DNA of 5,595 nt from Chryseobacterium gleum. GTDB taxonomy: Bacteria; Bacteroidota; Bacteroidia; Flavobacteriales_D; Crocinitomicaceae. Position 1 is the stretch's first letter. Each line of letters opens with the position of its first letter. A program made the position numbers and the translations under genes. Where the stretch lies: the NCBI GenBank assembly GCA_945877045.1, contig CAMCQW010000139.1, positions 1 through 5,595 of the forward strand. Direction: 5' to 3'. The notes below the pieces were generated by a model. It did not search any database and was not told the origin of the DNA. It saw only the letters and a list, made by a program, of their open reading frames with translations. Positions 1-4,162 of the stretch are shown here, piece by piece.

Positions 1-807
1 CCTACAGGAAAATTAGATTTAAATGTGCACAAGCAAATGCTTGAACAAGTAAAATCGTCTGTTTTTTATGTTAATTATTATTTTCAAGGTGAACCTTTTT
101 TGCATCCTCAATTTTTGGATTTGATACGAGAAGCCAAGAAAGCAAAAATGTACACCGCAACGTCTACGAATGCTCATTTTATTGATAAAGCCAAAGCCTT
201 AGAGATTATTGATTCGGGACTGGATAGATTGATTATTTCTGTAGATGGAATCACACAGGCGACTTATGAGCAATACCGAGTTAATGGTAATTTATCTAAA
301 GTGTTGGAAGCATCTGCCTTTTTAGTGCAAGCAAAAAAGGAACGTAGGTCAGCAACGCCTTTTCTGATTTTTCAATTTCTAGCGGTAAAACCGAATGAAG
401 CTGAAATCCCTGCAGTTTTTACGCTGGCAAAAGAAATAGGGATTGATGAGGTCCGAATTAAAACAGCGCAATTATACGATTTTAAGAACGGAAATAGTTT
501 GATGCCAGAACAAGAAGAATATGCACGTTATGCCAAGCAATCCGATGGGACCTATAAATTAAAAGGTAGACAAGGAAATCATTGCTGGCGCATGTGGTCT
601 GGAAGTGTCCTAACATGGGACGGAAAAGTAGTTCCTTGTTGTTTTGACAAAGATGCGTCGCATGTTCTTGGAAATGTTACAAATCAACATTTTCGAGGCA
701 TATGGAAGTCAAAAGAATATCAAAAATTTCGATATGCAGTGCTAGTAAATAGACAAGAAATCGATATTTGCAAAAATTGCTCTGAAGGAACAAAGGTTTG
801 GTCGTAA
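1..807 (+). CDS. Radical SAM/SPASM domain protein, 5' end missing
   Basis: C-terminal part of a radical SAM enzyme. The frame is open to the left edge, so the true start and the CxxxCxxC motif that binds the catalytic 4Fe-4S cluster lie outside the window; the GTG at 25 is only an internal codon. Visible family marks are the SAM-binding GEP motif in YYFQGEPFLHP (about 76-108), the strand/loop SVDGITQATYEQYR (about 238-279), and a C-terminal SPASM-like cysteine domain. That domain has a Cys at 583-585, the pair PCCFD (Cys codons 637-642) after WDGKVV, then GNV and IWKS, and a final CKNC (769-780). SPASM domains normally bind extra Fe-S clusters, and such enzymes modify peptides, proteins or small molecules; the substrate here cannot be told. 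The gene converges with the minus-strand gene at 902-2149, and no good + strand terminator follows it. Family assignment is firm, function open. Confidence 0.9.
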   Translation, partial: PTGKLDLNVHKQMLEQVKSSVFYVNYYFQGEPFLHPQFLDLIREAKKAKMYTATSTNAHFIDKAKALEIIDSGLDRLIISVDGITQATYEQYRVNGNLSKVLEASAFLVQAKKERRSATPFLIFQFLAVKPNEAEIPAVFTLAKEIGIDEVRIKTAQLYDFKNGNSLMPEQEEYARYAKQSDGTYKLKGRQGNHCWRMWSGSVLTWDGKVVPCCFDKDASHVLGNVTNQHFRGIWKSKEYQKFRYAVLVNRQEIDICKNCSEGTKVWS

Positions 808-843
808 GGCAAATTAGTAATGCTACTGCTGATTTTTATGCAC

Positions 844-880
844 AAAAAAAAAATCCCGATTGCCTTAAGCAACCGGGATT
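844..880 (-). terminator. Rho-independent terminator of the propeller gene
   Basis: On the minus strand a 12-bp stem reads AATCCCGGTTGC, loop TTAAG, GCAATCGGGATT, followed by a U-run from the ten A's at 844-853. The one non-Watson-Crick pair is G-U in the minus-strand RNA but an A-C mismatch in the plus-strand RNA, and only the minus strand has the U-run. It therefore terminates the leftward gene ending at 902, about 20 bases downstream of its stop codon, and serves the radical SAM gene poorly if at all. Confidence 0.9.
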
Positions 881-901
881 GAAGATTCACAAAGAGAAAG
901 C

Positions 902-2149
902 TTATCGCTTAATAAATTGTTGGTTTATTCCGTTTACGTTTAGTAAATAAATACCCTGATTTAACATGGTAATATCTAAGTTTGTTGCATTCGATTCGAT
1001 GAGTAACTTTCCTGAAAAGTCGTATACCCGCTTTATCCCTTCAGCCGAAACGTTTAAATAATCCACTGCTGGGTTTGGATAAATACTAATGGAATTTTCT
1101 ATTGCTGAAATTCCTGCAGACGAACGGACATCAAACACAATCGTTCCTGGTGAAATCCCCACGTTAAAGTTCGATAGTTCGATATTGTTTGCATCGAAAA
1201 TATGCACTTTTCCAAAAGAAAAATAGTCGGTTTCACTGGTATAAAATTGACCGGAAACCGTTTCTTGTGCTAGTTCATAGTAATTTAGTGTATGGCCTGC
1301 TACTGGTCCGCTGCTGTTCATTACATTAACGTCAAATTCATTTAGAATAGTTTCCATTGAAAGTTGATAAACCAATTTATTATCCCGTAAAGCAGAGGTT
1401 CCGCATCCTGTTGAAGCAGCTGCCAAATTAACGGTGCTATTGCTTGAACCATCGAGTGCTACTTTCGAAATCGAAGAACCTGAAAAGTCTTTGTTATTGA
1501 CCGTGTATAGAAAACCGCCAAGTTTTACGAGATTGTCCGGATTTTTACCATTTGGACCTAGATCTACTTCATTTCCATAGCTTAGGTTGTTTAAATCCAA
1601 TTTACCGATAAGTCCTTTCTCATTACCCCACTCGTAACCATTGTTCACGGCAATGTAAGCTGATGATCCATCAATTATAATGTTTTGTGTAGCCCATTTT
1701 GGACCTTGCACAGTATCTATCGCTTGAATTAACGAAAGCGTGCTGGCATCGTAAATATGTAGATAAGAACTGAAGCTAACAAGGTATTCGCCACGTGTTG
1801 CTACTAATTTATTTTGGTAGATTCCTAAGTTACGCACTCCGGGACAAACTACTGATGCCACCTCTTGGTGCGTATTCAAATCCATTTTGAAAATTTTTGT
1901 GTCGGCAGCGACATAGTAGAAATTTCCATCGATGATGAGGTCTGATGCAAAGCGCATTCCTTCTAAGGTGTCAACTACTTGATACGTTTGATTCGCAGGA
2001 TTATAACTACCAATTGTAACTGGTTCAATGATCGCATTTGTTGCGTAATCAAAATAACCTTCATTGATAATGATTGCTTGGTGCACATAGTTTTGCGCCT
2101 GTACAAGCGCTGTTAGACTTAAGCTAATGGTAAGTAGTACTTTTTTCAT
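902..2149 (-). CDS. Secreted DUF5074/YncE-like beta-propeller with T9SS sorting domain; candidate B12-binding surface protein
   Basis: A 415-residue exported protein. The ATG at 2147-2149 is chosen because it begins a clean signal peptide, MKKVLLTISLSLTALVQA, with likely cleavage before QNY. The frame is open for 60 more codons upstream, but those lie over a riboswitch and are not protein. Residues about 25-345 carry repeated strand patterns typical of DUF5074/YncE-like propellers: IINEGYFDYATN near the start, then GSYNPANQTY, SDLIIDGNFYYVAADTKIF and KLDLNNLSYGNEVDLG. Residues 348-415 are a T9SS type A C-terminal sorting domain: ISIYPNP (YPNP at 357-360), DFSGKLL, LNQGIYLLNV and a basic end, FIKR. 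Such domains direct export through the outer membrane and usually surface attachment. There is no lipobox Cys after the signal peptide. The gene stands alone between a cobalamin riboswitch and a terminator. Known BtuG proteins of Bacteroides are surface propellers that bind B12, so a similar role is inferred. A general YncE-like surface protein is the alternative. Confidence 0.85.
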   Translation of the reverse strand: MKKVLLTISLSLTALVQAQNYVHQAIIINEGYFDYATNAIIEPVTIGSYNPANQTYQVVDTLEGMRFASDLIIDGNFYYVAADTKIFKMDLNTHQEVASVVCPGVRNLGIYQNKLVATRGEYLVSFSSYLHIYDASTLSLIQAIDTVQGPKWATQNIIIDGSSAYIAVNNGYEWGNEKGLIGKLDLNNLSYGNEVDLGPNGKNPDNLVKLGGFLYTVNNKDFSGSSISKVALDGSSNSTVNLAAASTGCGTSALRDNKLVYQLSMETILNEFDVNVMNSSGPVAGHTLNYYELAQETVSGQFYTSETDYFSFGKVHIFDANNIELSNFNVGISPGTIVFDVRSSAGISAIENSISIYPNPAVDYLNVSAEGIKRVYDFSGKLLIESNATNLDITMLNQGIYLLNVNGINQQFIKR

Positions 2150-2211
2150 ACGTTCGGTTTTTTTAACGATTAATAAATAAAATTTTGAAGAAGAAAAAAA
2201 TAGGGCAGGGC

Positions 2212-2230
2212 ATGGGTGCAACAATCCCAT
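2212..2230 (-). promoter_or_regulatory. Candidate P13/L13 hairpin of the cobalamin riboswitch
   Basis: In the minus-strand RNA, AUGGG (2230-2226) pairs with CCCAU (2216-2212) around the loop AUUGUUGCA. GUUGCA in this loop can form six pairs (one G-U) with UGCAGC (2359-2354) in the L5 position of the aptamer, which is the kissing contact cobalamin riboswitches use for switching. A run of seven U's (2200-2194) follows about 10 bases after the stem, so the hairpin might also be part of a termination platform, but it does not abut the U-run as a classical terminator would. The ATG is about 60 bases further on, too far for simple occlusion by this hairpin. Confidence 0.55.
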
Positions 2231-2263
2231 AACCGAGTCCAACTTTAATCTGAAGTCTTCACT

Positions 2264-2422
2264 CCGTTCATGGCAAGTCTTCTGGCTTACACTAAGTTCG
2301 AATCGCCTTCCCGTATAAACAGTGGACAATGATTCGTTTTTAAAGTGCTTACAGCTGCAGTTACAGCTCCGGATTTACACCGGATTCCTTATTAATCTCT
2401 TATTCAGAGAACCAAAGAACAG
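2264..2422 (-). promoter_or_regulatory. Cobalamin (vitamin B12) riboswitch aptamer
   Basis: Read on the minus strand, the conserved blocks of the cobalamin riboswitch occur in the right order. They are a P2-like hairpin with GGTT before it and TTAATAAGGAA after it, the block GGAATCCGGTG-TAAATCCGG (about 2387-2369), the AGCTG...GCTGTAAGC block (about 2368-2348), CCACTGT, CGGGAAGGCG (2313-2304), and the B12 box GCCAGAAGACTTGCC (2286-2272). A P7-like stem CGAATC/GATTCG (2336-2331 with 2304-2299) encloses the CCACTGT/GGGAAGG region. A P1 stem CTGTTC/GAACGG (2422-2417 with 2269-2264) closes the element. Cobalamin riboswitches usually lower expression of B12 uptake or synthesis genes when B12 is plentiful; here the only downstream gene is the T9SS propeller. 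Identification is confident; boundaries are approximate. Confidence 0.95.
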
Positions 2423-2424
2423 TG

Positions 2425-2432
2425 CAAATGTA
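2425..2432 (-). promoter_or_regulatory. Bacteroidota -7 promoter box for the riboswitch transcript
   Basis: The minus strand reads TACATTTG, an exact match to the Bacteroidota -7 consensus TAnnTTTG. It ends three bases before the P1 stem of the riboswitch, so transcription would begin at or within the first bases of the aptamer. No clear TTTG -33 box is seen at the expected distance upstream; the stretch there is T-rich (AATCTTTTT). Confidence 0.6.
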
Positions 2433-2514
2433 ATAAAAATATCCTTAAAAAGATTTTATAACTCTTATCATATAGAATTTGATTAACTATTTATTTTATT
2501 TGTCTTTTTGTCTT

Positions 2515-2601
2515 GAAACCTATCCTCCATTTTCAACAAAAGGTGATGAAGCTGATTTCGGATCCACTGCAACTCCAAGTAGTGCCGCTTTGGAAAGTTA
2601 G
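2515..2601 (+). pseudogene. Possible C-terminal remnant of a lost + strand gene
   Basis: A short stretch richer in G and C than its AT-rich flanks. In one + frame it reads ETYPPFSTKGDEADFGST and then ATPSSAALES before a TAG at 2599-2601. The frame has many RNY codons and A/T-ending codons as in the neighbouring genes, and a terminator-like hairpin follows 17 bases after the stop. The frame is closed by TAG at 2473-2475 and has no ATG, so it is not an intact gene. The minus strand is also open here for 43 codons (2486-2614), ending KKTNKINS, but that reading is rich in Trp, His and G-ending codons and fits worse. No family is recognised. It may be chance. Confidence 0.25.
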
Positions 2602-2618
2602 CATGAACTTTATACTAT

Positions 2619-2651
2619 AAAAGGCTGTCAGTTATCTAATGGCACTTTTTT
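2619..2651 (+). terminator. Terminator-like hairpin with U-run
   Basis: TGTCA (2626-2630) pairs with TGGCA (2640-2644) with one G-U, around GTTATCTAA. The flanks AAAAG and CTTTT can extend the stem across a two-base bulge, and six T's follow at 2646-2651. The G-U pair becomes a C-A mismatch in the opposite RNA, so the + strand is favoured. No intact + gene precedes it; it may have ended the remnant at 2515-2601. Confidence 0.45.
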
Positions 2652-2676
2652 GTTTAATACGTCTTTTTCATTGAAG

Positions 2677-2684
2677 CCCCCCCC
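2677..2684. repeat. Homopolymer run of eight C
   Basis: An isolated C8 tract in an otherwise very AT-rich intergenic stretch, flanked by ATTGAA (2670-2675) and TTCAAT (2688-2693), which are inverted copies of each other. It lies about 210 bases upstream of the membrane protein gene and outside the predicted promoter. Length variation here would not change a reading frame. Confidence 0.6.
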
Positions 2685-2726
2685 TTTTTCAATTAAATAA
2701 CTGTTAGTCAATCAATTATTTTTTGA

Positions 2727-2738
2727 ATTGTTAACAAT
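2727..2738. promoter_or_regulatory. Perfect 12-bp palindrome, possible operator
   Basis: ATTGTTAACAAT is identical to its reverse complement and lies about 85 bases upstream of the predicted -33 box of the membrane protein gene. It could be a dimeric regulator site, but in AT-rich DNA such palindromes also arise by chance, and no regulator gene is in the window. Confidence 0.3.
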
Positions 2739-2766
2739 ATAATTTTTGCTAAAAGCTAACATGATC

Positions 2767-2781
2767 AAGCATTGTATGCTT
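2767..2781. promoter_or_regulatory. Inverted repeat, possible operator or small hairpin
   Basis: AAGCAT-TGT-ATGCTT, a 6-bp inverted repeat with a three-base centre, lies about 40 bases upstream of the predicted promoter of the gene at 2895. Its position suits an upstream activator site. There is no U-run on either side, so it is not a terminator. Confidence 0.3.
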
Positions 2782-2822
2782 AATGTAACGATTATTGTTT
2801 AAAACTTACCCTTATTAAATAA

Positions 2823-2850
2823 TTGATTTATAATAAAATAGCTATATTTA
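2823..2850 (+). promoter_or_regulatory. Predicted promoter of the membrane protein gene
   Basis: TTG (2823-2825), a 17-base spacer, then TATATTTA (2843-2850), one base off the Bacteroidota -7 consensus TAnnTTTG. The start of transcription would fall near 2855, giving a leader of about 40 AT-rich bases before the ATG at 2895. The core ATAGCTATATTT is also present in the rpsO promoter. Confidence 0.55.
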
Positions 2851-2894
2851 TAACTTAACTAATAATTATTTAACCTTAACTTAATCTTAATTTT

Positions 2895-3656
2895 ATGGAA
2901 AAGAATTTACCTTTTGTAAATGTTGCAATTGTTGACAATGCTTACAACAATCGAGTGCTCCCTTTTTTAGGAAAAATTGACAATGGGAATTTATTTAAAT
3001 GGTTTGTGGTTACCTTTTGGCGACTGCTGTCTTATGGCGTTTTACTAGGCGGAATTGTTATAACTGTTATTAAGTTATTCGGCGATTCGGGCTATTTTAA
3101 AATAGGATTTGCCAGCGGAATGACTGGTGCTGAAAAAGCAGGTTCTGCAGTTGGTTTGTTGATTGGCTTTGTGGCAAGTATTTGCCTTGCATGGGGACTA
3201 TACAGCTTGATTAAAAAAAGAACTGATGAACTTGAAGCACTGGAATATGAAGGTCTTTTAGATTATTTATTTGGAAAGGTAAGCCCTCGCTCAATTACCT
3301 TAGTCGGTGAAATGTTATTCGGAATCATTTTTTATATTGGCTTTATGCAATTAATAGCGGCCTTAGTTGGCTCATCTGTTTATGCACCCTTAGCCATGGG
3401 CGGAATGGGTGAAATGACTGGAATCAATGAAATTGGTCAAAATATTCCGAATGCTGTTTCACCAGGTAATTATGACATGTTTATGGATGTTTTACTAATG
3501 GGATTAACAGGAATTGTGATGTCTTTCATTATTCTAATTGCTTTTTATATTTATAGAGAAGTGTATAATTTTGCGTTAAAAATTGTAATTGCATTATTGG
3601 CGTTTATTCCAAAATTTGCGATTCCTCTAGCAATTCGAACTAGATCTGAAAATTAA
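2895..3656 (+). CDS. Multi-pass membrane protein of unknown family
   Basis: A 253-residue integral membrane protein that I do not recognise. It has no signal peptide. A soluble, Asn-rich N-terminus of about 35 residues (VAIVDNAYNNRVLPFLGKID) is followed by hydrophobic segments at about 38-60, 84-106, 136-160 and 197-220, and a fifth weaker one at about 226-246. A charged loop (about 107-134, KKRTDELEALEYEGLLDYL) joins segments 2 and 3. The loop between 3 and 4 is rich in Gly and Met (MGGMGEMTG) and contains the stretch INEIGQNIPNAVSPGN. No catalytic or transporter signature is seen. ATG 2895 is chosen because it is the first in frame, stands about 40 bases after a fitting promoter and has no rival nearby. 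The gene appears monocistronic: it has its own promoter and is closed by the strong terminator at 3677-3702. No Shine-Dalgarno sequence is visible, as is usual in Bacteroidota. The membrane location is confident, the role unknown. Confidence 0.85.
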   Translation: MEKNLPFVNVAIVDNAYNNRVLPFLGKIDNGNLFKWFVVTFWRLLSYGVLLGGIVITVIKLFGDSGYFKIGFASGMTGAEKAGSAVGLLIGFVASICLAWGLYSLIKKRTDELEALEYEGLLDYLFGKVSPRSITLVGEMLFGIIFYIGFMQLIAALVGSSVYAPLAMGGMGEMTGINEIGQNIPNAVSPGNYDMFMDVLLMGLTGIVMSFIILIAFYIYREVYNFALKIVIALLAFIPKFAIPLAIRTRSEN

Positions 3657-3676
3657 TTAGCTGTTATCTTACTATT

Positions 3677-3702
3677 AAAAGCCTCCTTCGGGAGGTTTTT
3701 TT
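3677..3702 (+). terminator. Rho-independent terminator of the membrane protein gene
   Basis: CCTCC (3682-3686), the very stable tetraloop TTCG, GGAGG (3691-3695), then seven T's (3696-3702), with AAAA on the 5' side able to pair with the first T's. It starts 20 bases after the stop codon and separates this gene from rpsO. Confidence 0.9.
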
Positions 3703-3712
3703 ATGCAATCAC

Positions 3713-3743
3713 TTTGCGTATTTCAAAACTATAGCTATATTTG
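3713..3743 (+). promoter_or_regulatory. Promoter of rpsO
   Basis: TTTG (3713-3716), a 19-base spacer and TATATTTG (3736-3743) match the Bacteroidota -33/-7 consensus in both boxes and in spacing. Transcription should start near 3748, giving a leader of roughly 54 bases. This is the best promoter in the window, as expected for a ribosomal protein gene. Confidence 0.85.
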
Positions 3744-3748
3744 CACCC

Positions 3749-3771
3749 GCTATTCATATGAGTTGAGTAGC
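3749..3771 (+). promoter_or_regulatory. Hairpin at the 5' end of the rpsO leader
   Basis: GCTATTC (3749-3755) pairs with GAGTAGC (3765-3771), seven pairs with one U-G, around ATATGAGTT. It begins at the predicted transcription start. It may protect the RNA 5' end or be part of an S15-binding autoregulatory leader, as is known for rpsO in several other phyla. The S15 contact motif is not clearly recognisable here. Confidence 0.4.
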
Positions 3772-3801
3772 TACATAAAAATTATTTAACAAAATATTGG
3801 C

Positions 3802-4071
3802 ATGTATTTAAATTCAGAAGTAAAAAAAGGAATCTTCGCAAAACACGGTGGCACTGAAACAAACACAGGGTCAACAGAAGGTCAGGTGGCATTGTTTACC
3901 TACCGTATTAGTCATTTGACAGAACACTTAAAAAGGAATCGTAAAGATTTTGGAACCCAGCGTTCTCTTCAATTATTAGTAGGTAAAAGAAGAAGTTTAT
4001 TAGACTATTTAAAAAGTAAAGACATAGAGAAATACCGCGCTTTAGTGAAAGAATTAGGACTTCGTCGTTAA
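3802..4071 (+). CDS. rpsO: 30S ribosomal protein S15
   Basis: Small ribosomal subunit protein S15 (bS15), which binds the central domain of 16S rRNA early in 30S assembly and takes part in a bridge to the 50S subunit. The 89-residue length is the usual one. Family marks are GGTETNTGSTEGQVALFTYRI (residues about 16-36), HLTEHLKRNRKDFGTQR (about 38-54), LLVGKRRSLLDYLK (about 58-71) and the end YRALVKELGLRR. The motif is slightly unusual: the common SDTGSPEVQ is here NTGSTEGQ, a variant also found in other bacteria. ATG 3802 gives the standard N-terminus; there is no Shine-Dalgarno sequence. It has a strong promoter and leader hairpin upstream, with pnp 91 bases downstream in the widely conserved rpsO-pnp order. 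Very confident. Confidence 0.99.
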   Translation: MYLNSEVKKGIFAKHGGTETNTGSTEGQVALFTYRISHLTEHLKRNRKDFGTQRSLQLLVGKRRSLLDYLKSKDIEKYRALVKELGLRR

Positions 4072-4102
4072 TTCATACCAAAACGCAAAAATTTATTAGA
4101 GG

Positions 4103-4135
4103 GGACATTCGGCATTAGTCGTATGTCCTTTTTTT
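4103..4135 (+). terminator. Hairpin with U-run between rpsO and pnp (terminator or attenuator)
   Basis: GGACAT (4103-4108) pairs with ATGTCC (4123-4128). After a U-U mismatch the stem continues CGGC/GTCG (one G-U) with the loop ATTA, and seven T's follow at 4129-4135. It has the form of a rho-independent terminator for rpsO. Since pnp starts 27 bases later with no consensus -7 box in between, part of the transcription probably reads through. In Enterobacteria the pnp leader holds a double-stranded RNase III site used in PNPase feedback; a similar role here is possible but unproven. Confidence 0.75.
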
Positions 4136-4162
4136 GTATAATAACCAAGTAAATAAATAAAA

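Noticed and set aside
25..27. GTG as the start of the radical SAM gene
   Set aside because: The frame is open to the window edge, and the protein would lack the essential CxxxCxxC motif, so the true start is further upstream.
844..853. A10 tract as a phase-variable homopolymer
   Set aside because: It is fully explained as the U-run of the minus-strand terminator and lies outside any coding sequence.
2150..2329. Upstream extension of the propeller gene by 60 codons
   Set aside because: This open stretch overlaps the 3' part of the riboswitch and its platform. The residues do not look like an export signal, whereas the ATG at 2147-2149 begins a clean signal peptide.
2486..2614. Minus-strand reading of 43 codons in the gap
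   Set aside because: No start codon at its head, unusual Trp/His content and G-ending codons unlike the neighbours; the + reading of the same DNA fits better, though it too is uncertain.
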